From Candidatus Firestoneibacteriota bacterium (GTDB lineage: Bacteria > Oederibacteriota > D2-FULL-39-29): a stretch of 56,284 nucleotides of DNA. The notes beneath the pieces are model-generated. The model searched no databases. It was not told the DNA's origin and saw nothing but the letters and a program-made list of their open reading frames with translations. The DNA lies in NCBI GenBank assembly GCA_903891415.1, contig CAITEH010000066.1, positions 1 to 56,284 on the forward strand, written 5' to 3'. Below are positions 42,933-52,455 of this stretch, piece after piece (the first letter of the stretch is position 1; each line of letters opens with the position of its first letter). The position numbers and the translations under genes were made by a program.

Positions 42933-43688
42933 TTATTTTATATGCGCCAGCACATTACTCAAGTCAGGGGCTCCGGTAAGGCTTAGAAAAATATCTTCCA
43001 ATCCGGTTTTCTCTGTTTTTGCCATTTCTTTTACTTCTTTCAGGGTCCCCTTGGCTATAATTTTCCCGTTCATGATGATCCCGATGCTGTTACAAAGAGT
43101 TTCTACAATTTCCAGAGAATGAGTCGAAATAAAAAGCGTTTTACCGGCTTTCCCGAGGTCAATAAATATTTCCTTAACTATTCTCGCGCTTTTTGGATCC
43201 AGTCCCACCATTGGCTCGTCTACAATATACACCTCCGGGTCATGCAGTATATTCGCGGCCATAACCAGTTTTTGTTTCATTCCGAGGGAGTAACTCTCTA
43301 TCAGTTCATCCGCCCATTTATCAAGTTCAAACAACTGGAACAGGTTTTTTATCTTAGCTTCTTTTTTTTCGTAAGAGATATGATAGATACCCGCGATGAA
43401 ATCCAGAAATTCCTTTCCGGAAAGTTTTTCGTAAATATAAGGCCTGTCAGGAATATAGCCGATGAGTTTCTTTACTTCCAGAGGAGCTTTCGCGATATCA
43501 AACCCGCCGATGGAGATCCTGCCGGTATTTATCTTCAGCAAGCCTGTCATCATTTTAAGGGTGGTCGTTTTTCCCGCGCCATTAGGGCCCAGAAAACCAA
43601 AGATCTCACCTTTTTTTATATGTAAATTTATCTGATCTACGGCCGTAAACTTCCCATATTGTTTGGTAATATTTTCAATACTGATCAC
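42933..43688 (-). CDS. ABC-2-type exporter ATPase
   Basis: The 251-residue ATPase has Walker A GPNGAGKTT (about 36-44), the Q-loop IGYIPDRPYIYEKLSG, signature YSLGMKQKLVMA (the C-motif, with SLGMKQ in place of LSGGQ), Walker B VYIVDEPMVGLD and the H-loop FISTHSLEI. These match the NatA/CcmA-type exporters. It starts with GTG. The permease follows after a repeat-filled gap of 138 bp. Confidence 0.92.
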   Translation of the reverse strand: MISIENITKQYGKFTAVDQINLHIKKGEIFGFLGPNGAGKTTTLKMMTGLLKINTGRISIGGFDIAKAPLEVKKLIGYIPDRPYIYEKLSGKEFLDFIAGIYHISYEKKEAKIKNLFQLFELDKWADELIESYSLGMKQKLVMAANILHDPEVYIVDEPMVGLDPKSARIVKEIFIDLGKAGKTLFISTHSLEIVETLCNSIGIIMNGKIIAKGTLKEVKEMAKTEKTGLEDIFLSLTGAPDLSNVLAHIK

Positions 43689-43726
43689 CGGTTTCCCCCT
43701 GTACTCTTAGCTTAGCATCAGAACTT

Positions 43727-44803
43727 CTAATTGTTTTCCTTTTTTTGTTTTACAGCTTTTTCCTGCTGTTTTTGCTGTTCTTTGGAAGTTTTTACCGCCT
43801 GGTCGTGCTCGGATTTTGTGGCCGAAAAATAATGAGAACTGCTGCCGTCATTTTTCAACACAAAAAAAAGCATCTTACTCTCGGTCGGAAAAACAGCGGC
43901 TTTTATGGAGGCCAGTCCGGGATTGCAGATAGGCCCGGGCGGAAGCCCGTAGTGCAGGTACGTATTAAAAGGCGAATTAATTAACAGGTCTTTTCCGTAA
44001 AGATGGTTCTTTTGCACTTCTTGCTGGCCGTAAGCGTAAACCACCGTCGCGCAGGATTCCAGCTTCATATTTTTCTGCAAACGGTTAACAAACACTCCGG
44101 CAATAAGCGGGCGCTCAAAATCCGTCTCAGCTTCACGCTCAACCATGGAGGCCAATTTTATTATATCATTAAGGTTTTTATTTTTTTGCTTAATTACCTG
44201 TTCAAAGCCGCTTTTTTTCCAATTCTCCAGAAAGTTTCTGGTCATCATGAGGAGTATTTCTTCTTCGGTCATTCCCCGGGTTATAAAGTAGGTGCTTGGA
44301 AATAAATAACCTTCAAGGCCGGGCACTACAAGCCCGGTCTTATTAATAAAATCCCTGTCCGAGCAAAGCTCCAGTATCCTCTGCTCCCGGGCCATTCCTT
44401 TCGCTGAAAAAAGCTTGGCGATCTGTCTTATAGTGAAGCCTTCCGGGATCATTACGGCGTGGGTACCGGCCTTTCCGCTTTTCAAAACGGAAACAACCGT
44501 CCAGGGAAACATCGAGCGTGCAAGTTCGTATTCCCCGGCTTTAAGAGAACCGCCGCGAATTCCGGCAATTATCCTGAATGCCAGTTTTGAGCGTATTATG
44601 TTTTCCTTTTTTAAAATAGAGGTAATTGCTGAGGTCCCTGCTCCTTTCGGAATAATAACGAATTTTGTCTCTTTACTCAGGCCGTTAGGTAGAAAAAGCA
44701 GGATGATAAGGGTGATAAAAATACCTATTATCAGATACTCGGCCTTTAAAAATGAAGATATATTTTTCAGGTCATTTATTGAGCGGCTTCTATTATATTT
44801 CAA
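43727..44803 (-). CDS. mltG: Endolytic murein transglycosylase MltG
   Basis: MltG cuts nascent glycan strands at the outer face of the inner membrane. The 358-residue protein has one membrane anchor (about 23-39), a LysM-like start, MIPEGFTIRQIAKLF (118-132), LEGYLFPSTY (163-172) and catalytic Glu222 in ASMVEREAE, followed by HYGLPPGPICNPG. It begins with TTG overlapping the ruvX stop (TTGA). The ruvX-mltG pairing is common. Confidence 0.95.
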   Translation of the reverse strand: MKYNRSRSINDLKNISSFLKAEYLIIGIFITLIILLFLPNGLSKETKFVIIPKGAGTSAITSILKKENIIRSKLAFRIIAGIRGGSLKAGEYELARSMFPWTVVSVLKSGKAGTHAVMIPEGFTIRQIAKLFSAKGMAREQRILELCSDRDFINKTGLVVPGLEGYLFPSTYFITRGMTEEEILLMMTRNFLENWKKSGFEQVIKQKNKNLNDIIKLASMVEREAETDFERPLIAGVFVNRLQKNMKLESCATVVYAYGQQEVQKNHLYGKDLLINSPFNTYLHYGLPPGPICNPGLASIKAAVFPTESKMLFFVLKNDGSSSHYFSATKSEHDQAVKTSKEQQKQQEKAVKQKKENN

Positions 44804-45231
44804 TCCGCACCTTCTTTCGCGTGTTTTTCTTTTCCGGCATCAACAAAGCTCTGCAATATGATACACGCGGCCATTTTATCAATGATCTTTTTACGTTTTT
44901 TTCTGCTAACATCCGCTTTAAGCAGAATGTCTTTGGCTTCCGAGGTGGAAAATCTTTCATCCCAGGTCACGACGGGTATTTTCACCTCTTTTTTAAGCAG
45001 TTCTATCCACACAAGGACCTGCTTAGCTTTAAAAGCCGCCTCGCCCTTAAGATTGTAAGGCATCCCTACAACAAGTTTTTCAACATTTCCATATTCGGTT
45101 ATTATTTTGTTTATCTCACGCAAGCCGGAAACAGCAGGCACCACCTTAAGCGGGTGTGCCGAACCCGTGAGTTCATCGGTTATGGCGACACCTATCCTCT
45201 TCTCGCCGTAATCAATACCGATTATGCTCAT
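44800..45231 (-). CDS. ruvX: Holliday junction resolvase-like / pre-16S rRNA nuclease
   Basis: The 143-residue YqgF-family RNase H-like protein starts IIGIDYGEKRIGVAITDEL, with the catalytic Asp in the first strand. It continues with LVVGMPYNLKGE and WDERFSTSEAKDILL, and a C-terminal DKMAACIILQSFVD. In E. coli this family matures 16S rRNA. It overlaps ubiB and mltG at both ends by 4 bp. Confidence 0.93.
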   Translation of the reverse strand: MSIIGIDYGEKRIGVAITDELTGSAHPLKVVPAVSGLREINKIITEYGNVEKLVVGMPYNLKGEAAFKAKQVLVWIELLKKEVKIPVVTWDERFSTSEAKDILLKADVSRKKRKKIIDKMAACIILQSFVDAGKEKHAKEGAD

Positions 45232-46910
45232 AATTTCCCCGACCGGAGTATGGAGATCGCCAGCGCAAAACCAAGCAGCACCGCCACAAAATATCCTACA
45301 AAACCGTAAAGCGGTATCTCAAAGATCTTCGGCCCAACCCCGGTATAGGTGATGATAGAAGAGCCCACTATCAAAGCTCCAATGATAAAGGCAAAAGCGA
45401 GCCGGTTAGTAGCCCTGTCAAGCTCATTAAAAAGCGGCTCCAACCCGACATGAACAAATTCTATCTCAAGTTCGCCTTTTTTAATTTTTTTAAAAATATC
45501 CCCGATGTCCCGCGGCAGGCCTTTCAAAGAATTAAAAAGAGAAAAGGCATTTTTTTTTGCATCTTTCAGCAATTGCCCGGGTTCGGTACTTTCTTTTATA
45601 AATAAAAGCGCATGAGGTTCAGCCGCTTTGACAAAATTGAAATCCGGGTCCAGTTCACGGATAACGCTCTCCACGGTAAAAAGAACTTTGCCAAGCAGAA
45701 CAAAGTCCTTCTTAAGTTTAATATTATACTGCCTGCCAAGTTCTGAAAGTTCATAAATAACATTTCCCATGTTGATCTTATCAAGCGGAAACCGGCGGTA
45801 ACGTTCCAGCATTTCTATCGCTTCCATTTCAAAGTCCGCATTGTCTTCCTCTTCGGAAACTATACCCAGCAAGCGGTAGTCCGCGACGTCTATCTCCAGG
45901 TCTTTTTCCATAAAAGAAAGCACAAGATAGGCCAGCTTTTTTATATTTTCCGCGCTGAGCCTTCCGGTCATCCCAAAATCAAGTAATCCGATAGTATTAT
46001 TTTTCATTACCAGAATATTCCCCGGATGGGGATCCGCGTGAAAAAACCCTTTTTTAAATACCATCACATAGTAAGCATCAATAAGCCTTCCGGCTATCAG
46101 GTGCTTTGCTTTGGAGTCCGGTTGTGATAAAGAAGTTATCTTCTCACCTTCAAGATACTCCATTATCATTACCTTTTCTCCGGAATGCTCAAAATAGACT
46201 TTTGGAATATGGACCGGGCTGTTGCCTTTAAAATAACTTTTTATCTTATCCGCGTGTGACATTTCATAAGTAAAATCAAGTTCGCGTTTTATTGCTGAAG
46301 AAAATTCTTCGACTATTCCGGAAGGATTATAAACACGGTACTCCGGCAAGTGTTTTTCGATCAGTTTTGCCAGGTAACTTAGAATATCAATATCTCTTTT
46401 TATCCCTTCTTTTATTCCGGGACGCTGGACCTTAACAATAACCCTGTTTCCGCCGGCTTTGAGCGCCGCATAATGGACCTGGGACATGGAAGCCGAAGCA
46501 CAGGGTATTTCATCAAAACGGGAGAAGACACTCTTCAGCTCCGCGCCCAGTTCAGCTTCTATAATACGTTTGGCTTCCCAAAAGGGAAAGGGCTTGACAG
46601 AATCCTGAAGTTTTGATAACTCTTCAATATAATGGCGGGGCAAAAGATCGGCGCGCAGGGAAAGTATCTGGCCAAACTTAATAAATGTCGGGCCCAAATC
46701 CTCACAAATAAGACGGATCTTCCCGGCCGCGTCATATTCCTCAATTTGTTTTGAGCCCTTTGCCCTAACGACACGTTTTCTTAACGGGATATGTCCTGCA
46801 AGATCTATCTTATGTACGATATATTCAAAACCGTACTTGGTTAATACATTAAGGATCTCGCGCAGCCGCTTTATATTTTTATATGTCCTGCCTATATGGA
46901 TAATATTCAT
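45228..46910 (-). CDS. UbiB/ABC1-family atypical kinase
   Basis: The 560-residue protein has the family KxGQ motif (KFGQILSLR, 78-86), the Ala-rich nucleotide loop CASASMSQVHYAAL, HADPHPGNILV with catalytic residues, LLDFGMTGRL (DFG-like) and two C-terminal membrane spans (about 500-555). UbiB proteins support isoprenoid-quinone synthesis or lipid handling. No ubi or men gene is near, so a ubiquinone role cannot be claimed. A phasin-like gene lies just upstream, a pairing I have seen described for AarF-type proteins. Confidence 0.9.
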   Translation of the reverse strand: MNIIHIGRTYKNIKRLREILNVLTKYGFEYIVHKIDLAGHIPLRKRVVRAKGSKQIEEYDAAGKIRLICEDLGPTFIKFGQILSLRADLLPRHYIEELSKLQDSVKPFPFWEAKRIIEAELGAELKSVFSRFDEIPCASASMSQVHYAALKAGGNRVIVKVQRPGIKEGIKRDIDILSYLAKLIEKHLPEYRVYNPSGIVEEFSSAIKRELDFTYEMSHADKIKSYFKGNSPVHIPKVYFEHSGEKVMIMEYLEGEKITSLSQPDSKAKHLIAGRLIDAYYVMVFKKGFFHADPHPGNILVMKNNTIGLLDFGMTGRLSAENIKKLAYLVLSFMEKDLEIDVADYRLLGIVSEEEDNADFEMEAIEMLERYRRFPLDKINMGNVIYELSELGRQYNIKLKKDFVLLGKVLFTVESVIRELDPDFNFVKAAEPHALLFIKESTEPGQLLKDAKKNAFSLFNSLKGLPRDIGDIFKKIKKGELEIEFVHVGLEPLFNELDRATNRLAFAFIIGALIVGSSIITYTGVGPKIFEIPLYGFVGYFVAVLLGFALAISILRSGKL

Positions 46911-46993
46911 TTGCTCAAGTCATTCCCGGGAATATATAAATATCTTAATGCAATATTTGTGGTGAAACTTTCAGGGCTATAGGTCCCAGATAC

Positions 46994-47028
46994 TAGGTTC
47001 TGGGTTCTGGGTTTTGGGTTCTGGGTCC
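46994..47028. repeat. Short-period intergenic repeat, family C
   Basis: A 7-nt unit GGTTCTG is repeated in tandem (AGGTTCTGGGTTCTGGGTTT followed by TGGGTTCTGGGTCC). A palindromic CCTAGGACCTAGGACC at 47071-47086 lies in the same 188-bp gap between the phasin-like gene and ubiB. A related run in the opposite sense is at 53037-53065. Confidence 0.75.
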
Positions 47029-47098
47029 TTCCTATTTCTCTATTGCTCATTGTTCTGTTCTATACCAGCGCCTAGGACCTAGGACCAAACACCTGTTT

Positions 47099-47389
47099 TT
47101 ACTTTTTTGTCTTCTTTTTCTTTAATTTTTTTTCCAAATTCTGGAGATCGGAAATAGTGGCGATATCAAGTTTCTTAATAAGCTTTTTAACTTCCGCTTC
47201 CGCATTTTTCTCAAGCCTGCTTTTGGCTTCAACAGCTTCTTTTACCAGCTTGTTAACCCGGGTCTTAGCTTCTTTTTCGGAAACCGCGCCTCTTTTAACC
47301 AGTTCAACAAGCAGTTTCTTTGACAGTTGTTCTGTCATGGTCAGAGCACCCAATCCCGCAAGCATTGCCTTTCTTAGATTTTTGTTCAT
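47099..47389 (-). CDS. Small phasin-like coiled-coil protein
   Basis: This 96-residue protein is a charged helical chain: an N-terminal amphipathic segment (MNKNLRKAMLAGLGALTMTE), then a long coiled coil rich in Lys, Glu and Ala, ending in a Lys-rich tail. The pattern matches small phasin / polyhydroxyalkanoate-regulator-like proteins often found beside UbiB kinases. No PHA synthase is in the window. The start at 47389 has GGAGG before it; a 13-residue upstream extension is less likely. Confidence 0.65.
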   Translation of the reverse strand: MNKNLRKAMLAGLGALTMTEQLSKKLLVELVKRGAVSEKEAKTRVNKLVKEAVEAKSRLEKNAEAEVKKLIKKLDIATISDLQNLEKKLKKKKTKK

Positions 47390-47453
47390 ATCTGCCTCCG
47401 CCGTGCCTTTATTCATTAATATTAACACAACCTTGACGGTTTTACAACGCTTC

Positions 47454-50066
47454 TCAGATTTTCCCCTTAATAAGTTCCAAAGTCTTTGTAATCAGCTCCT
47501 TAAGGTCAGGCCCGCTCTTACAACCGCCCTGCGCCATATCATCCCTGCCGCCGCCGCTGCCTCCGGTAAAACCCGCTATTTCTTTAACAATTGCGCCGGC
47601 TTTCACCTTAAGAGAGAGTTCTTTCGTAACCAGGCAAAGGTAAGATATCTTTTCTGCTCCCGCGGTAAAAAGAACTATTACACCGTTAGGCACCTTATCT
47701 TTCAGTTTATCTCCTATATCCCGGAGTTCTGACGGATTAACGCCCTCAAGAAAACGGACTATCAGCTTTGCTCCTTTTACATCTTTTGCATCCTGCAACA
47801 TATCTCCGGTTTTCACAAGGCCTTCGCCTTTCTTGAGTTTTGACACCTCTTTTTCAAGTGATTTGACCTGCTCGGAAAGTTTAACCACTCTCTCCACGAG
47901 TTTACCGTCTTCTACGTTCAATAGTTTAACCAGCTCATTCAATATTTTCTCTTTTTCCTTAAATAGTTCAAGAGCGGCTTTGCCTGAAACAGCTTCTATT
48001 CTTCTAATGCCGGACGCCACCGAACTTTCTTTTGTAATTTTCATGATCTCGATCCTCCCTGTATCAGCTACATGGGTCCCGCCGCAAAATTCCTTTGAGA
48101 CTCCTTCCACGCTTACCACCCGCACCGTGTCGCCGTACTTCTCCCCAAAAAGAGCAATGGCGCCCGTCTTCTTGGCTTCCTCAATAGAAAGTTCTTTTAT
48201 ATCAACAGCCTCATTTTGCTGTATCTTTTCATTTACAAGGCCTTCAATTTTATCAAGTTCTTCCCCGGTAACTCCCGAGGAATGATTAAAATCAAATCTA
48301 AAATAATCCGGGCCGACAAAGGAGCCGGCTTGCCTGACATTTTCTCCGAGAACTTTTCTTAAAGCCCAGTGCAGAAGATGCGTTGCCGTGTGATTACGCA
48401 TTATGGCTTCACGCCTTTCTATATCCACAGAAGCATTGACCGGATCCCCTGCTTTAACTTCACCTTTTTCAACCTTGACTTTGTGAATGGTAACCTTTTG
48501 CTGGAACTTTTCAGAACCAACAACCGCGGACCAATATTTATCATTTTCAATTGTACCGGTATCGCCGGCCTGCCCTCCCATTTCCCCGTAAAATGGCGAT
48601 CTATCCAGAATGATTATTCCCTCATCCCCCATATTAAGTGTATTCACGCTCTTTCCGTCTTTCAAAATACCCAAAACTTTTGCCTTAGTTTTTGCCGTTA
48701 GGGCCTCATAGCCCGTAAACTCCGTTCTTGGAAACTGGGCCAGCTGCCCGCTCATCTCTTTTTCTCCGGAGCCCTTCCAGGCCGACCGGGCTTTCTCCTG
48801 CTGTGCGAGCAATGCCTTTTCAAAACCCTTTTCGTCCACCCTTACCCCTTTTTCCCCGGCTATCTCCCTCGTGAGTTCAAGCGGAAAACCGTAGGTATCA
48901 TAAAGTTTAAAAGCATCCGCCCCGGAAAGCGCGCCTTTGTTCCGGTCAAGAAAACCGTCCAGCAGATTTATTCCCTGGTTAAGGGTCTGTAAAAACCGTT
49001 CCTCTTCCTGTTTGATAGCCAGGCTTATCTGTGTCTTTCTTTCTTCGAGTTCCGGATAGGCCGGCTTCATTTGTTCCACAACATTATTTGAAAGTATATG
49101 CATAAAAGGGTGTTCTTGTCCCAAAAGTTTTCCAAATCTTACGGCTCTTCTTATTATCCTTCTCAGGACATATCCGCGTCCTTCATTAGAAGAAACAATT
49201 CCGTCAGCAAGCAGGAAAGCTGCGGCCCGGGCATGATCGGCTATGACCTTAAGCATTATATCTTTCTTTGTATCTTTTTTATATTCGGTACCGGTAAGTC
49301 TTCCCGCTTCCAGTACCAGCGGTTTAATAATATCTATGTCATAATTATTCCTGGTGTTCTGCAGGATAGAAGCCAGCCGCTCCAGCCCCAGGCCCGTATC
49401 CACCCCTATGTTTTGAAGCGGCTTAAAGCTCCCGTCCGGCTGGGCATCAAAGCAGGGAAATACATTATTCCAGAATTCTTCAAATCTGTCACATTCACAG
49501 CCCGGTTTGCAGTCTTTCTTGCCGCAGCCGTAATTCTGCCCAAAATCTATATAGAGCTCACTGCAGGGCCCGCAAGGCCCGGTTCCGCCGACCGGTCCCC
49601 AGAAGTTATCCTTCTTTCCAAGCCTGACTATTCTTTCCGCAGGCAAACCTATTACTTTATTCCAGATCTCAAAAGCTTCATCATCATCTTTATATATACT
49701 CGCCCAGACAGCGTCTTTTGGTATTTTTAGTACATCCGTGATAAAATCCCAGGACCAAACAAGCGCTTCTTTCTTAAAGTAATCCCCGAAAGAAAAGTTC
49801 CCAAGCATTTCAAAAAAAGTGTGATGCCTGGGTGTTTTTCCGACATTTTCCAGGTCCGGTGTCCGGAAACATTTTTGACAGGAAACGGCGCGTGTATACT
49901 CCAGTTTTCCGCCGGAAATCCACATGGACTTAAACTGCACCATACCCGCCGAAGTAAAAAGAAGTGAAGGATCATTTGACGGGATCAAAGAATCGCTTTT
50001 TATTTGTTTGTGCTGCTTCGCCGCGAAATAATCCAGATAAAGCTTTCTAATATCGTTGGTTAACAT
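47454..50066 (-). CDS. alaS: Alanyl-tRNA synthetase
   Basis: AlaS charges tRNA-Ala and has three domains, all present in 870 residues: the class II catalytic core (KQHKQIKSDSLIP, FTSAGMVQFKSM, GTGPCGPCSELYIDFG), the editing domain with zinc-type motifs NHTATHLLH and CGGTHV, and the C-terminal DHHA1 domain ending in a Gly-rich GGSGGGRDDMAQGG. The start at 50066 follows AAAAGGAGTTGT; an ATG 24 nt upstream lacks a ribosome site. recX precedes it, a common arrangement. Confidence 0.98.
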   Translation of the reverse strand: MLTNDIRKLYLDYFAAKQHKQIKSDSLIPSNDPSLLFTSAGMVQFKSMWISGGKLEYTRAVSCQKCFRTPDLENVGKTPRHHTFFEMLGNFSFGDYFKKEALVWSWDFITDVLKIPKDAVWASIYKDDDEAFEIWNKVIGLPAERIVRLGKKDNFWGPVGGTGPCGPCSELYIDFGQNYGCGKKDCKPGCECDRFEEFWNNVFPCFDAQPDGSFKPLQNIGVDTGLGLERLASILQNTRNNYDIDIIKPLVLEAGRLTGTEYKKDTKKDIMLKVIADHARAAAFLLADGIVSSNEGRGYVLRRIIRRAVRFGKLLGQEHPFMHILSNNVVEQMKPAYPELEERKTQISLAIKQEEERFLQTLNQGINLLDGFLDRNKGALSGADAFKLYDTYGFPLELTREIAGEKGVRVDEKGFEKALLAQQEKARSAWKGSGEKEMSGQLAQFPRTEFTGYEALTAKTKAKVLGILKDGKSVNTLNMGDEGIIILDRSPFYGEMGGQAGDTGTIENDKYWSAVVGSEKFQQKVTIHKVKVEKGEVKAGDPVNASVDIERREAIMRNHTATHLLHWALRKVLGENVRQAGSFVGPDYFRFDFNHSSGVTGEELDKIEGLVNEKIQQNEAVDIKELSIEEAKKTGAIALFGEKYGDTVRVVSVEGVSKEFCGGTHVADTGRIEIMKITKESSVASGIRRIEAVSGKAALELFKEKEKILNELVKLLNVEDGKLVERVVKLSEQVKSLEKEVSKLKKGEGLVKTGDMLQDAKDVKGAKLIVRFLEGVNPSELRDIGDKLKDKVPNGVIVLFTAGAEKISYLCLVTKELSLKVKAGAIVKEIAGFTGGSGGGRDDMAQGGCKSGPDLKELITKTLELIKGKI

Positions 50067-50084
50067 ACAACTCCTTTTATAAAT

Positions 50085-50127
50085 GTCCATAAAAGTCTTT
50101 CAAAGTCCATAATCGTCCATAAGGCCT
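50085..50127. repeat. Short-period intergenic repeat, family A
   Basis: Tandem units GTCCATAAAA, GTCTTTCAAA, GTCCATAATC and GTCCATAAGGCC lie in the leader just upstream of alaS. Orientation is the same as at 3701-3749, and the CATAAGGCC end is shared. Confidence 0.7.
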
Positions 50128-50155
50128 ATTTCCTTCAGAGACTTTTTGACGATCG

Positions 50156-50638
50156 TCATTCCTGATAATTTGCATCTTTAACAATGGTTTTCGTGACTTT
50201 AAGCGCCGTATCAAATGAGAACCCTCTCCGGACGATGTAGCCGGTCAAGCGCCTTGCCATTACTTTTTCATCCAGCTTTTTGTAAGTTCTCGCGCGCCTT
50301 TTTGCGATAGCAAGCGCCTGTTCATATTCATCCACATCACGGAAGGTGTGTTCCAGAGCCCGGTCAATTAATTCTTTGTCCATACCCTTTTGAAGCAGTT
50401 TCATTCTAATAAGGTTTTTTCCGGACTTATGAAAATTCATCCTGTCGGAAGCATAGGCGAACGCGTAGCGCTTATCATTAATAAGCCCGTTTTCTTCGGC
50501 TTCTTTTAAAACCTGTGTTATTATTTTTTTTTCGTATTCTTTCCGCGTTAATTTATCAATTAATTCTTTTTTTGTGCGATTTTGCTTTGAGATAAGCCAG
50601 TAAACATAATTTCGCGCGCGGTTCAAAGGCTCTTTCAT
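50156..50638 (-). CDS. recX: RecX regulatory protein
   Basis: RecX caps and restrains RecA filaments. The 160-residue protein is the usual all-helical three-repeat fold: YVYWLISKQNRTKKELIDKL (first repeat), ENGLINDKRYAFAYASDRM (second), and ARRLTGYIVRRGFSFDTALKV (last). It overlaps the end of rmlD by 4 bp. recA itself is not in the window, but the position before alaS is conserved. Confidence 0.9.
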   Translation of the reverse strand: MKEPLNRARNYVYWLISKQNRTKKELIDKLTRKEYEKKIITQVLKEAEENGLINDKRYAFAYASDRMNFHKSGKNLIRMKLLQKGMDKELIDRALEHTFRDVDEYEQALAIAKRRARTYKKLDEKVMARRLTGYIVRRGFSFDTALKVTKTIVKDANYQE

Positions 50639-51504
50639 TTTTTTTCTTTAAGCTCTTCAATAAAACCCGCGAGCCCTTCTTCCCAGGAAAGCACCCCGGG
50701 CACAATGGCTCTGATCTTTGAGTTGTCAAGTGAAGAGAATAACGGCCTTTTTGCCCTGGTCTTAAGTGTGGCAGATTTTATAGGCTGAATGTCTCCGGAA
50801 AGCCCTGCTAACCCGGCAATTTTCAGCGCCCATTCATATCTTGAACAGTACCCGGTATTGACCGCGTGATAGGTCCCAAACTTATGGGTCCGGTAAATTC
50901 CCTTTATCATTCTTGCAAGTTCCAGGGTCCAGGTGGGCGAACCATACATATCATCCGGGACTGTTATCTTTTCGTTGTTCTTAATTCTGGAGTAAATCTT
51001 AGTGACAAAATTATCCCTTTTTATGCCATAGAGCAGCCCGGTCCTTAATATATACCTTTCCTTCAGTGCCTGGGCGACAAAGATCTCACCGGCAAGTTTT
51101 GATTTTCCATACATTCCGGAAGGACTGGGCAGGTCGGTTTCTTTGTAAGGGACAGTAGTCTCTCCGTCAAAAACATAATCGCTGCTTATGTGCACCATTT
51201 TTGCCTTGTACTCTTTACAGGCAAGCGCGATATTTTCCGGCCCTTTGGCATTGACCGAGTAAGCCAGATCAACGTCTTCCTCACAGCCGTCAACATCGGT
51301 ATAGGCTGAAGCATTAATAGCAAGAGCCGGCCTTACTTTATGCAGCAGCTCCCGTACTTCGTTGCGCTTTGTAATATCCGCTATAAAGGTCGGTTTATCG
51401 GCACTCACCTGTTTGATATCCGACAGCACCACTTGATCCCGGTCAAAGACCTTTTTTATGTCATGAGCAAGCATGCCGCCCGCGCCAAAAAGAAGTATTC
51501 TCAT
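50635..51504 (-). CDS. rmlD: dTDP-4-dehydrorhamnose reductase
   Basis: RmlD completes dTDP-L-rhamnose by reducing the 4-keto sugar. The 289-residue short-chain dehydrogenase has GAGGMLAHDI (8-17), NASAYTDVDGCEE, HISSDYVFDG and the catalytic YGKSKLAGE. Its ATG shares one base with the rmlB stop, so both are translated together. Rhamnose would feed a surface glycan. Confidence 0.94.
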   Translation of the reverse strand: MRILLFGAGGMLAHDIKKVFDRDQVVLSDIKQVSADKPTFIADITKRNEVRELLHKVRPALAINASAYTDVDGCEEDVDLAYSVNAKGPENIALACKEYKAKMVHISSDYVFDGETTVPYKETDLPSPSGMYGKSKLAGEIFVAQALKERYILRTGLLYGIKRDNFVTKIYSRIKNNEKITVPDDMYGSPTWTLELARMIKGIYRTHKFGTYHAVNTGYCSRYEWALKIAGLAGLSGDIQPIKSATLKTRAKRPLFSSLDNSKIRAIVPGVLSWEEGLAGFIEELKEKK

Positions 51505-52454
51505 CAGAGTTTAGCCCACCAGGCCCGGTTGTGGAGATACCACTTTACCGTATTCTCCAGGCCTGCTTCAAAACTATATTTTGGTTTAAAACCAAGCTTT
51601 CTAACTTTCGAGGCATTTAAAGCATATCTAAAATCATGCCCCAGCCGGTCTTTCACATAAGTAATAAGCGACCCGGGTTTTCCGGTATACTGCAAAATAA
51701 GACCGGTGATCTCCAGGTTGGTTTTTTCATTACCTCCACCTATATTATAGATCTCCCCCGCTTTTCCTTTGTGCAAAACAATATCTATTCCCAGGCAATT
51801 ATCCTCGACATATATCCAATCGCGGATGTTCTTTCCTGAACCATAGACCGGCAGGTTCAGGCCGGAACAGGCGTTGGTAATAAACAAGGGAATTAGTTTT
51901 TCCGGATACTGGTAAGGGCCGTAGTTATTTGAGCTTCTGGTGATGATAACGGGAAAGCCGAAGGTTCTATAATAAGACCCGGCCAGAAGATCCGCACCCG
52001 CCTTGCTCGCAGAATAGGGACTGGAAGGATTTAATTTGTCGGCCTCAGAAAAAGAGCCTTTTTGAGCGCTGCCGTAAACCTCATCCGTGCTTATCTGAAT
52101 GAATTTTTTTATTTTTTTCTTTTTTGCGATCTCAAGCATATTATAGACACCGGTAAAATTAGTCTTGACAAAATCCGACGGCCCCGAAATAGACCTGTCT
52201 ACATGCGATTCCGCCGCGAAATTGATAACTGCCTCGCAATTCTTCATGGCTTTTTCCGTAACTACGGGGTCGCATATATCACCTTTGACGAATTTATAGC
52301 GGGGGTTTTTTGCAATATCCTTGAGATTTTCAAGATTTCCGGCGTAGGTAAGTTTATCCAGGTTGACTATCGAATAATTTTTATATTTCGCAAGCATGTA
52401 GCTGATAAAATTGCTGCCAATAAATCCCGCGCCTCCGGTAACCAGTATTTTCAT
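51504..52454 (-). CDS. rmlB: dTDP-glucose 4,6-dehydratase
   Basis: RmlB converts dTDP-glucose to the 4-keto-6-deoxy sugar. The 316-residue NAD enzyme has GGAGFIGSNF near its N-terminus, NFAAESHVDRSI, STDEVYG with active-site Asp-Glu, and YSASKAGADLL. The start at 52454 is chosen because AGGAAGG sits 9 nt upstream; an in-frame ATG three codons earlier has no spacing from that site. It begins 1 nt past the RmlC-like stop. Confidence 0.95.
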   Translation of the reverse strand: MKILVTGGAGFIGSNFISYMLAKYKNYSIVNLDKLTYAGNLENLKDIAKNPRYKFVKGDICDPVVTEKAMKNCEAVINFAAESHVDRSISGPSDFVKTNFTGVYNMLEIAKKKKIKKFIQISTDEVYGSAQKGSFSEADKLNPSSPYSASKAGADLLAGSYYRTFGFPVIITRSSNNYGPYQYPEKLIPLFITNACSGLNLPVYGSGKNIRDWIYVEDNCLGIDIVLHKGKAGEIYNIGGGNEKTNLEITGLILQYTGKPGSLITYVKDRLGHDFRYALNASKVRKLGFKPKYSFEAGLENTVKWYLHNRAWWAKL

Positions 52455-52455
52455 T

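Noticed and set aside
43119-43625. Plus-strand reading frame opposite the ABC ATPase
   Set aside because: It overlaps a gene with complete Walker motifs and shows no family features.
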